41,700 nt of DNA, taken from assembly GCA_041859045.1 (NCBI GenBank), contig JBHELB010000054.1, positions 1 to 41,700 of the forward strand, written 5' to 3'. The notes under the pieces are model-generated. The model was not told where the DNA came from. It worked only from the letters and a program-made list of their open reading frames with translations, and made no database searches. A program made the translations under genes and the position numbers. Below are positions 15,989 through 23,372 of this stretch, in pieces. Source of the DNA: JBHELB01 sp041859045. Lineage in GTDB: Bacteria; Hydrogenedentota; Hydrogenedentia; Hydrogenedentales; SLHB01. Positions within the stretch are counted from its first letter, which is position 1. Each line of letters opens with the position of its first letter.

Positions 15989-17368
15989 ATGCGTGGATTT
16001 TTTTGTATGGCGGCGGCGTTGATGCTGGGCACGGCGGCCGTGGCTCAAGTGGCGATCACGGGGAGCGGCAAGGGGCTCAAGGAACTCGCGGGAAGCGAAA
16101 CGCTCGTGACCATCGTCGTCAAGGAACGCGACGCGGTGGACGCCAACCAGCGCATCACCGCCGTTGAGGACGGTTTCTTCTCCGTCGTCGGTTCGGACGG
16201 CGAGCGCAACTCGTATCGGTTCGACGACGTCAAAGAAGTGCGGGTTCAGGAAGGGGCAGTGCAGGGCAACACCTTTGTGCTGGACGAAGGCCGTGCGCTT
16301 ACGCCCGAGCAGCGCCAGGTGCTTGCGCGCGCACGTCAGCGGGCGCTCGATATCTTCAACAACAGCGACCAGGACCAGGAACTGAAAATGACGGCCGCCA
16401 CCTTGGCTGCGCTCGGTGCGGAGAAAGCGGCGGTGGAGTACCTGCGCGGGATCGCTCGTTCGAACGACATCAGCACTCAGTTGAAGGCCATTCAGCAGCT
16501 TTACCTGGCGGGCGAGAAGTTTGATGCGGAAGAAAAGAATCCCGAAATAGAGACCGTAAAGGCGGGGTTGGCCAGTGGAAACCGCCGTGTTAAGGCGACG
16601 GCCGCCGATCTGTCGGGATTGCTCAAGATGCACTCCGCGGAGTTCGATCTGCACAACATGTTCCGCGATCGCGCCGAAGAGTTTGTGGTGCCCTCGACAC
16701 GCGCCCTCGCCCGGCTCGGCCAGCGCGACATTATTCCACAATTGCTCGTGCGCATGGGCGAGAACAACAATGAAAAGGCGGACGCATCCATTTACGCGCT
16801 GACCCTAATCGGTGGGTCGGCGGAAGTCAAAGCCGCCAAAGACATGCTGAACGGGGCCGACCAGATCGTGCGTTTTCGTATCGCGCGTTTCCTCTACACG
16901 ATGAAAGATCCGATGGGATTGGACATCCTTGAGCGTGAAATGCTCAACAACCCCGGCCTGAAGCGCGGGGCCGCGCTGATCTTGGCGCGCGACGGCAATC
17001 TGAAGGCGTCGGGCTTGTTGCGCGACATGCTGCAGGAGCGCTTCAACCCGGATGAAGCCGCGTTAACAGACCGTGCCCAGTCCTCGCTGGCCCTTGTGAA
17101 GGGGGGCGATCGCGCGGTGATCTCGACGATTCAAGCCCTGCTGCGCTCGGGGAAGAGTTCAGTCGAACGCGACGTGTGCGAGCGTATCGCCGGCCTCGGA
17201 CTTCGCTCGCTTCTTACGATCCTACAGCCCAGCATCGAGAGTCCCGACCCGCGCGTCGCCGCTGCGGCGTGCATGGGCGTTATCGCGACCGCTGAACCCT
17301 CTTTTCGTGCACGCTTGAACGAGATCCGGGTTGGCCAAGACTCGCCCATGGGCTACACGCTGGACTAG
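15989..17368 (+). CDS. Exported protein with Sm-like N-terminal domain and HEAT-like repeats
   Basis: The product is 459 residues of unknown function. Residues 1-19 are a signal peptide ending AVA-Q. Residues about 30-89 have the alternating pattern of an Sm-like barrel (ETLVTIVV, ITAVEDGFFSVVGSDGE, YRFDDVKEVRV). From about 115 to the end the sequence is a series of 30-40-residue helical pairs resembling HEAT repeats, for example DIIPQLLVRMGE, SAEVKAAKDMLNG and RVAAAACMGVIATAE. ATG 15989 follows GAGGAG; the frame opens at 15968 but the signal peptide favours the internal start. HEAT arrays usually bind other proteins, so a periplasmic scaffold is a guess. It lies in a short-spaced run between the GH4 and acylphosphatase genes. 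Confidence 0.75.
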   Translation: MRGFFCMAAALMLGTAAVAQVAITGSGKGLKELAGSETLVTIVVKERDAVDANQRITAVEDGFFSVVGSDGERNSYRFDDVKEVRVQEGAVQGNTFVLDEGRALTPEQRQVLARARQRALDIFNNSDQDQELKMTAATLAALGAEKAAVEYLRGIARSNDISTQLKAIQQLYLAGEKFDAEEKNPEIETVKAGLASGNRRVKATAADLSGLLKMHSAEFDLHNMFRDRAEEFVVPSTRALARLGQRDIIPQLLVRMGENNNEKADASIYALTLIGGSAEVKAAKDMLNGADQIVRFRIARFLYTMKDPMGLDILEREMLNNPGLKRGAALILARDGNLKASGLLRDMLQERFNPDEAALTDRAQSSLALVKGGDRAVISTIQALLRSGKSSVERDVCERIAGLGLRSLLTILQPSIESPDPRVAAAACMGVIATAEPSFRARLNEIRVGQDSPMGYTLD

Positions 17369-17406
17369 CGTATTTTAGGAACTGCGGCTATTCGGAGGAC
17401 GCGGAG

Positions 17407-17682
17407 ATGGAACGCGTACGCGTTGTCGTCGGGGGCCGCGTGCAGGGAGTGGGATATCGCTACTGGGTTGCCGAAGAGGCCCGGGCGTTGGGGTTAAGTG
17501 GCTGGGTGTGCAACCGCAGCGATGGACGCGTGGAGGCGGAATTCCAGGGCCCGCGCGCGCTTCTCGACGAAATGCTGACGCAGTGCCGCCGCGGGCCGAT
17601 GTTTGCGCGCGTCACCGAGCTAGACGCCGAATGGCTTTCCGCCCTGGCCGAAGAATTCCGCGAATTCACCATCCGCGGGTGA
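17407..17682 (+). CDS. acyP: Acylphosphatase
   Basis: This small cytoplasmic enzyme hydrolyses acyl phosphates such as acetyl phosphate. The 91-residue length is normal. The anion-binding signature GRVQGVGYRYW (10-20) includes the catalytic Arg18, and Asn36 in CNRSDGRVE is the second catalytic residue. CGGAGG lies upstream of ATG 17407. It is the last gene of the co-directional group and converges on the Agl23-type gene with a gap of 23 bases. Confidence 0.95.
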   Translation: MERVRVVVGGRVQGVGYRYWVAEEARALGLSGWVCNRSDGRVEAEFQGPRALLDEMLTQCRRGPMFARVTELDAEWLSALAEEFREFTIRG

Positions 17683-17705
17683 CGAGACTGCGCGCGCGAA
17701 GCGTG

Positions 17706-19271
17706 CTATTCCGCAGCGCTCCGTGTCTGGATGAACGCCTCCCACAACGCCTGTCGCACGTAGACGAGGCGCAGCACACCAGGGCGAAACCCGAAATACT
17801 CACTGTGCCATGCGCCCGCAAGCCGTGATTCGAGCTCGCTCTGCACCGCAGGGCTGGCAATGACGATATCGGCGTCGATATCGGACGGCGGTTCTTCCCA
17901 GAATCCCACTCGCTTGTAGCGCCTTAAGTCCCATGGAAGCGGCCAATAGTCTTTCCCCGGACACACGACCGCGATGGTAATCTCCCTGCCCGCAGGCGCG
18001 ATTCCCGCGATATCCTTCACGCGTTCGACCAGATGCCGATAGGTTTGCGAAGTATGCGCGTAAACATACGGGTTTTCCGGGCGCGCGGCGTAGGTACCTG
18101 TGGCGCGTGTGGATTGCGCGGCCAACTGCGACAACGCGAGGACCAGCATCGCGGCGATCAGTGCGCGCGCCCCACGCGACGGCCAACGCCGCCACAACGC
18201 CATGAGCCCCAGCCCGGCCAGTAACTGGAGCGCGTGCAGCGGGCTCATGACACACCACGGCGTCTTGTAGGCGATGACCGAATAGGCCGTCAGAAGGACG
18301 ATGGCGTATAGCGCCAAGAAGCGGCGGAATTCCGCAGCCGGCCCATGCTCTCGGCTGCGCATGGCGTGGATACACCCAACCGCCGCCAAAGCCAACACGG
18401 CCGCCTCGGTCCAGACGGGCCTCTCCCTGCTGTCTTGATGCCACGCCAGCAGTCCGAGGTAATAGTACCAGGGCTTGTCGTGAAGGCTTGGGCCGCTGCT
18501 GCGCTCAGCGAAGTGGAAAAAAGCGCGCACCGAATTTGCAGGCCCCTGGGGATCTGTGAAAAAGGCCGAATAGAAGACCAGCGCGACAACGCCTGTGGCT
18601 GCAAGCGCCAATACGAGGTCGCGCATGCGCAAATGGATTGATATGGGGATGCGCCGCGCGCGGGCAAGCAGGAATGTGCCCATTGCCGCCGCCGCCATCG
18701 AGGCGAATGCGAGCACGCAGGTTTCTTTCGTCGCATACATGAGGCCCGCCGAAAGCCCCGCCAACAGCGCCCAGCGCATCTGTCGCGTCAAGGCGTAGCG
18801 GAACAGCGCCCCCAGGAACAGCGCCGTGAACAGGACCAGCAGCGTTTCCTGAATGTAGTAGCGGCTGTAATAGACCATCGCTGGCGACGTGGCGATGAAC
18901 GCAGCGGCGGTTACGACGCCCGTCGCACCGAGGACTTCAACAAAAAGAGGCGCCGTCACGACGACGAGTAGCCCTGCCGCGACCGGTACGAGACGGTATG
19001 TCGCCTCGTCCGTGTCGATGAAGCGGTGTTGCCCATGCAGCCACGCCGAGAGAACTCCGGCGTAATAAAGCACAGGGCCGTGGTGTTCGAGGGGATCGTA
19101 GCGGTATACGCCGGTGTCGAGCAGAATCCCCGCGCGATATGCCTGATTCGCCTCATCGAAATGCATCGGACGCGCCGCAAGATCGGGCAGACGCAGCGCC
19201 GCCGCGCAGACCAGTGCGCCCAACAGCGCCAGCGCCAACGCAAGATTCCGAGGCCCGCCGGGGATGCGCAA
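17706..19271 (-). CDS. Agl23-type polytopic membrane protein (ArnT/PMT-like GT-C fold)
   Basis: The product is 521 residues with about eleven to twelve hydrophobic helices and a soluble C-terminal part (about 400-521). The first periplasmic loop reads MHFDEANQAYRAG (36-48), with the acidic DE pair that GT-C enzymes use to bind the lipid-linked sugar donor. The order of features matches the flippase activity-associated Agl23 family (TIGR03663), members of which sit with surface-glycan genes. YDPLEHHGPVLYY follows. The start is TTG 19271, supported by AAGGAG seven bases upstream and the hydrophobic start just behind it. It is divergent from the 19455 operon, with which it may share regulation. 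A sugar-transfer role is inferred; the substrate is unknown. Confidence 0.82.
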   Translation of the reverse strand: MRIPGGPRNLALALALLGALVCAAALRLPDLAARPMHFDEANQAYRAGILLDTGVYRYDPLEHHGPVLYYAGVLSAWLHGQHRFIDTDEATYRLVPVAAGLLVVVTAPLFVEVLGATGVVTAAAFIATSPAMVYYSRYYIQETLLVLFTALFLGALFRYALTRQMRWALLAGLSAGLMYATKETCVLAFASMAAAAMGTFLLARARRIPISIHLRMRDLVLALAATGVVALVFYSAFFTDPQGPANSVRAFFHFAERSSGPSLHDKPWYYYLGLLAWHQDSRERPVWTEAAVLALAAVGCIHAMRSREHGPAAEFRRFLALYAIVLLTAYSVIAYKTPWCVMSPLHALQLLAGLGLMALWRRWPSRGARALIAAMLVLALSQLAAQSTRATGTYAARPENPYVYAHTSQTYRHLVERVKDIAGIAPAGREITIAVVCPGKDYWPLPWDLRRYKRVGFWEEPPSDIDADIVIASPAVQSELESRLAGAWHSEYFGFRPGVLRLVYVRQALWEAFIQTRSAAE

Positions 19272-19327
19272 GACTTTTCTCCTTGGATACTGCGCGGGCT
19301 ATCGCGCCCATCGTACGAGATGCGGCC

Positions 19328-19357
19328 AGTATCCCGGCGGGACCGCCTTGAAATCAA
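19328..19357 (-). promoter_or_regulatory. Candidate promoter for the Agl23-type gene
   Basis: On the minus strand TTGATT (19357-19352), an 18-base spacer and GATACT (19333-19328). The -35 overlaps the -35 of the plus-strand candidate at 19348-19353. Confidence 0.35.
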
Positions 19358-19378
19358 CAGGCATGCTCGGTGCATTAT
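19348..19378 (+). promoter_or_regulatory. Candidate promoter for the 19455 operon
   Basis: TTGAAA (19348-19353) followed by TGCATT at a 17-base spacing (19371-19376) or CATTAT at 19 bases (19373-19378). It lies about 75 bases before the ATG at 19455. Confidence 0.4.
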
Positions 19379-19454
19379 GGTGGGGAGTTTCAAGGCCGCC
19401 GCGGTTTGGGGAAGGCAGGGGCGTTTCCCCACCGGGCAGAAGGGAGCGAGAGGT

Positions 19455-20786
19455 ATGCGCGGGCGATTCGTCAGTGGCGTGTTGATGGCATGTATCGTTG
19501 GAGTGTGGACCGGAGCGGCATTTGCCGAGATCACCGAGGCCCAGCGAGCGGTGCTGCAGGGATTGGCCCGCGGTACGTCTGCGCCGTGGCCCGAGATGAC
19601 TTCCCAGCAGGCCGCCGAACTTCATCAGAAGGCGGAGAAATATCTCGCCGATTTCCAGGCGCGTCATTTGCCTTACGGGGGCGCTGCCGATATTTTCTGG
19701 ACCGACGCCTCCCGCACGGCGATCATTCGGTACGATACGCTGGGCGACAGCGCGTGCTGGACGGGACACTATCTCGCGGCGTTGGCGCACAAGTGGACGG
19801 TGACCAAGGACGACAAGACGCTCAAGGACATCAACGCCGCGTTGGATACTTTCGACCGTTTGACGACGGTGACCGGCATCACGGGATACGTCGCGCGCTA
19901 CGCGGGCAAGGCCGACGATCCCGCGTACAAGCCCTACTATGAGGTGTACAAGAGCGGTAATTTCAAGGGCGCGGAGCCGTGGGCCGATTACATCTGGCTG
20001 GGCAACAGTTCGCGCGACACCTACGATGGCACGCGCCTCGGTCTGACGATGGCGTGGCTCTTGGTGGACGACAAGGCAACGCGCGAACGCGCCGCGATGC
20101 TGATTGAGCGTATTCTCGACAACCTGATCGCGAACCAGTGGTTCATCAAGGACGGCAAGGACCACATCACCAATCCAACACCGACATTCCAACTCGCGTA
20201 TGAACAACTCGCGCTGCGCGTCAACCCGAAGAAATACAAAGACCTGGAGCCCGAGTACGAGGCGTTGTTCGAGCGCGTCTCGTTGCGCCCGCCGCGCCAG
20301 ACCGAGATCAACCGCAAAGAATACTTCGCGTTCAATCTCGACTGGACACGTTGGTATTGCCTGGCGCGTCTTGAACAGGACAAGAAACGGCTCGCATTCT
20401 ACAACAGCGCCGTCTCACAGATGTTCCAAGACGCTAAGAACCACGTCAACGCCTGGTTCGCCGTTGCCTACGCAGGCGCTAGCGGCGATTCCCGAAACAA
20501 CGACGTGCGGGCTATCGCGCAGGGGCAGTTGCTCGACTTCCAGAACCCGCCAAATGCAATGAAGGGCACGGACTATACGCAAGACTCCTCCATCGAGAAG
20601 ACCGACGCCACTCACGCGAAATACGCGCTGGACCTCCGTATGCGCGAACCCGACACGTTTACCTGGCAACGTTCGCCCACTCTGCTCAAAGGCGGCACGA
20701 AGGGCGCCACCTATGACTGGGGCGGCATCGATGTGTTTCTGCCCTATTGGGTCGGCCGCGCGGCGGGCGTAATTCCGGCTCCGTGA
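19455..20786 (+). CDS. Exported protein of unknown function, probably alpha-helical barrel
   Basis: The product is 443 residues. Residues 1-24 form a signal peptide (MRGRFVSGVLMACIVGVW, cut after AFA). ATG 19455 is chosen for this; the frame is open further upstream but antisense to the Agl23-type gene. The mature part is rich in paired helices with recurring aromatic-glycine motifs: RYDTLGDSACWTGHYLAAL, SSRDTYDGTRLGLTMAWLL, FNLDWTRWYCLARLE and GATYDWGGIDVFLPYWVGR. This pattern is reminiscent of (alpha/alpha)6-barrel carbohydrate enzymes, with the conserved Asp and Trp residues as possible sugar contacts, but I cannot assign a family or a reaction. It is the first gene of a five-gene co-directional run. 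Confidence 0.75.
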   Translation: MRGRFVSGVLMACIVGVWTGAAFAEITEAQRAVLQGLARGTSAPWPEMTSQQAAELHQKAEKYLADFQARHLPYGGAADIFWTDASRTAIIRYDTLGDSACWTGHYLAALAHKWTVTKDDKTLKDINAALDTFDRLTTVTGITGYVARYAGKADDPAYKPYYEVYKSGNFKGAEPWADYIWLGNSSRDTYDGTRLGLTMAWLLVDDKATRERAAMLIERILDNLIANQWFIKDGKDHITNPTPTFQLAYEQLALRVNPKKYKDLEPEYEALFERVSLRPPRQTEINRKEYFAFNLDWTRWYCLARLEQDKKRLAFYNSAVSQMFQDAKNHVNAWFAVAYAGASGDSRNNDVRAIAQGQLLDFQNPPNAMKGTDYTQDSSIEKTDATHAKYALDLRMREPDTFTWQRSPTLLKGGTKGATYDWGGIDVFLPYWVGRAAGVIPAP

Positions 20787-20816
20787 GCCGCCATTCACTG
20801 ACGGAGGAGAAACGCT

Positions 20817-20996
20817 ATGGCGTGGGCGGGAATGCTGGCGATGATCGTAGGCGCGGCCGGTTTTCTACTCAACGTTACGGGCATGGCCGGGATGTTTCCC
20901 GCCTTACGCCTGGCGACTCTTCCCCCGGCGCTGTTCGCCGTGATTGCGGCGGTCGGGCTGGTTGTTTTTACGCTCGGACGCCGTCCCAGCGACTGA
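20817..20996 (+). CDS. Small two-helix membrane protein, 59 residues
   Basis: ATG 20817 is preceded by CGGAGGAG at an ideal distance and the frame runs to TGA 20994-20996. The protein has a glycine/alanine-rich helix at about 4-28 (MLAMIVGAAGFLLNVTGMAG) and a second helix at about 37-52 (ALFAVIAAVGLVVFTLG), ending RRPSD. The positive C-terminal end suggests both ends lie in the cytoplasm. It sits 30 bases after the preceding gene and 27 before the HAD gene, so it is probably translated as part of the operon. No family is recognised. The strong ribosome-binding site and membrane-like composition are the main evidence. Confidence 0.7.
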   Translation: MAWAGMLAMIVGAAGFLLNVTGMAGMFPALRLATLPPALFAVIAAVGLVVFTLGRRPSD

Positions 20997-21023
20997 CGGT
21001 TTGCGGAAGACGGGAGAAAAGGC

Positions 21024-22001
21024 GTGTCGCAACGCGGATTGTTTGAACAGAATGTGGTCGCGGTGATTTGGGACTTCGACAAGACCCTCTCGCCGCATTA
21101 CATGCAGCGGCCGCTGTTTGAGGCCTACGGCGTGGACGAGGCGGCGTTCTGGGATGAAGTGAACGCCCTGCCACGCTACTACGCGAAGGCCGGCATTCAC
21201 CTTCAGGCCGACACATGTTACCTTGGGCATCTCCTATCGTACGTGCAACACGGACGCTTCGCCAAACCGCCGCTGACTAACGCGCGGCTGCGCGAGCTTG
21301 GGCAACGGATCGAGTTCTTCAAAGGCGTTCCGGATGTCTTTGAACGCCTAACTACGGCCGTCGATACGCCCGACTTTCGTGCCGGCGATGTCCGGGTTGA
21401 AGTCGAACATTACGTCGTAAGCACGGGCCTTGCCGAACTCGTGCGCGGTTCACGGATCAGCCCTTTCCTGAAGCGCGTGTTCGCCTCGGAATTCATCGAG
21501 CAACTCGCCGCACCGGGCGCGGATCTATCGCAGGCCCCGCAGGAAGGCCCCATTCAACAGATCGCCTCGTTTCTCGACAACACGACGAAAACGCGCGCGC
21601 TGTTCGAGATCAACAAAGGCGTGGGCGTCGCTGAGGGGATTAGCGTCAATGATGACATTCCCGAAGAAGACCGCCGTATTCCGTTTCGAAACATGGTGTA
21701 TATTGCCGATGGTCCGAGCGATATCCCCTCGTTCTCCGTGGTCAAGAAACATGGCGGCCTCGCCCTCGCCGTATTCGACCCTGCCAGCGAGGCCCAGTAC
21801 GAGCAAGTCGAGAGCCTGTTTGAACGTGGCCGCGTGCATTTTTTCGGTCCCGCGGATTACCGTTCCGGCAGTACAACCTCGCGTTGGCTGCAACACAAGA
21901 TCACGCAAATCGCCAAGCGCATTCTCCAAGAGCGCGAGAAAGGGTTCCGCAGTCGCGTCAAAGCCGGCCCTTCTCACCTGGACGAAGGCGATGAGGCCTG
22001 A
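21024..22001 (+). CDS. HAD-superfamily phosphatase/hydrolase
   Basis: The product is 325 residues, cytoplasmic. Motif I is DFDKT (17-21) with nucleophile Asp17 and Asp19. Motif II is VVSTG (131-135). Lys189 or Lys198 would serve as motif III, and motif IV is ADGPSD (228-233). A large insert between motif I and II (about 30-125) forms the cap. The order resembles phosphoserine-phosphatase-like HAD enzymes, but the substrate is not evident. The start is GTG 21024, with GGAGAAAAGG just upstream. It lies between the 59-residue membrane protein and the GT2 gene, 27 bases from each. Neighbouring genes hint at a phosphosugar or lipid-linked intermediate, which is a guess. Confidence 0.85.
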   Translation: MSQRGLFEQNVVAVIWDFDKTLSPHYMQRPLFEAYGVDEAAFWDEVNALPRYYAKAGIHLQADTCYLGHLLSYVQHGRFAKPPLTNARLRELGQRIEFFKGVPDVFERLTTAVDTPDFRAGDVRVEVEHYVVSTGLAELVRGSRISPFLKRVFASEFIEQLAAPGADLSQAPQEGPIQQIASFLDNTTKTRALFEINKGVGVAEGISVNDDIPEEDRRIPFRNMVYIADGPSDIPSFSVVKKHGGLALAVFDPASEAQYEQVESLFERGRVHFFGPADYRSGSTTSRWLQHKITQIAKRILQEREKGFRSRVKAGPSHLDEGDEA

Positions 22002-22028
22002 GCCGTCGTTCGCGCGCGGAGAGGACGC

Positions 22029-23360
22029 ATGACCCCGCCGCGCGTCGACGTCCTTGTCATCAACTGGAACGGCATGGAGCACGTCCACGCCTGTTTCTCG
22101 TCTCTTCTGGCCAATGACTATCCCGAGTCGAGATTCGTACTCGTTGACAACGCCAGTACGGACGGCTCAGCCGACTACGTCGAGCGCACCTTCGGCGGTG
22201 ATCCGCGCGTCGAAGTGTTGCGCCTTCCGGAGAATCTCGGCTGGTCGCGCGCGAACAATGTCGCCATGAAGCGTTCGCTCGACCGTGGCGCGGATTTTGT
22301 GTTCTTGATCAATAACGACACCTGGACTGCGCCCGACGCCATCGCGCGACTCGTCGCGCGCGCGGAGCAACTCCCGCAGGCGGGCGCCCTTGCGCCCAAG
22401 ATGGTTTTGTTCGACACGCCGGAAGTGCTCAACTCAACCGGGCTCGCCTGTTCGTATATTGGGTGCAGTTGGGACATCGGTCTCGGACGCGTGGACGCTC
22501 CGGGCTGGAACGAGGACGCGCCGATTATCGGCGTGTGCGGCGGGGCAGCCTTTTTCCGTGCGGAGGCACTGCGCAAGAGTGGTCTACTACCCGAGGATTT
22601 TGAGATCTATCTCGACGACCTCGAACTTTGTCTGCGTATTTGGGACGCGGGGTATGAGATCCGCCGGTGCCCGGACGCCGTTGTTCGCCACAAGTTCAGC
22701 GCGACAATGGGGCAGGGCGACCGCGCGCGGCATAAGTATTACCTCAACACCCGCAACCGGCTCCGGGTGATTCTGCGAAACTATCCCTTCACGCGCATCG
22801 TGTCGGTGCTGCCCGCCGTGCTCGTGGGTGAGGCGCGCGCGATGGGGCGCGCGATGCTCGAGGGCGAGACCTGGCGTGTTTCTGCGCACCTGCGCGCATG
22901 GAAGGCCCTCGCGGGATATCTGCCTGAGGTGTCGTGCACTCGCAAGGAACGCCGCGCTCGCGGACTCCAATTCGGCCGTTTCTGGCCCCTGATCACCTTC
23001 GAACGCATGTTTTTCCGAGGGGCACCCCTACCGAAGGCCGGCTGGTACGCTTCCCGTTCGGCCCAAGGACTTGAAGTGCGCCCGCTGGCGGTGCGCGCAG
23101 TGGAGACCGTGCGCGCGGGCCGGTTGAGGGTGACGCTCGTCAACTGCTATCCTCACCTCGGCACGGCGGAGGTGTTGATAGAGCAAAACGGCGTCTCTTT
23201 GGCGCGCGTTTGTTCCGTCGACCAGACGGCCGTGGAGTTCGACGTGGCCGATGGCCCGCTCGATTTCACGGCGCAGCGGTTGTTTTTTGCAGAGGCCACG
23301 GGGGAGCTGGCCGACTATGGTGGCTGGATCGCGCTGGAGCCCTGCGGGGCGAAAGCGTAA
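22029..23360 (+). CDS. Glycosyltransferase family 2 (rhamnosyltransferase-like) with extra C-terminal domain
   Basis: The product is 443 residues. Residues about 5-260 are a GT-A fold: VDVLVINWNGM at the start, VDNASTDGSADY (nucleotide-sugar binding) at about 38-49, LINNDTW with the metal-binding Asp near 97, and YLDDLELCLRIWDAGY near 195. This arrangement is typical of WbbL/RfbF-type rhamnosyl and related transferases. Residues about 345-443 form a beta-rich domain (VRAGRLRVTLVNCYPHLG, AEVLIEQNGVSLARV) that is not part of the usual GT2. A GGAGAGGACGC sequence precedes ATG 22029. It is likely to add a sugar to a surface or secreted glycan. The acceptor is unknown. Confidence 0.88.
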   Translation: MTPPRVDVLVINWNGMEHVHACFSSLLANDYPESRFVLVDNASTDGSADYVERTFGGDPRVEVLRLPENLGWSRANNVAMKRSLDRGADFVFLINNDTWTAPDAIARLVARAEQLPQAGALAPKMVLFDTPEVLNSTGLACSYIGCSWDIGLGRVDAPGWNEDAPIIGVCGGAAFFRAEALRKSGLLPEDFEIYLDDLELCLRIWDAGYEIRRCPDAVVRHKFSATMGQGDRARHKYYLNTRNRLRVILRNYPFTRIVSVLPAVLVGEARAMGRAMLEGETWRVSAHLRAWKALAGYLPEVSCTRKERRARGLQFGRFWPLITFERMFFRGAPLPKAGWYASRSAQGLEVRPLAVRAVETVRAGRLRVTLVNCYPHLGTAEVLIEQNGVSLARVCSVDQTAVEFDVADGPLDFTAQRLFFAEATGELADYGGWIALEPCGAKA

Positions 23361-23372
23361 GGGCGTTATCGC

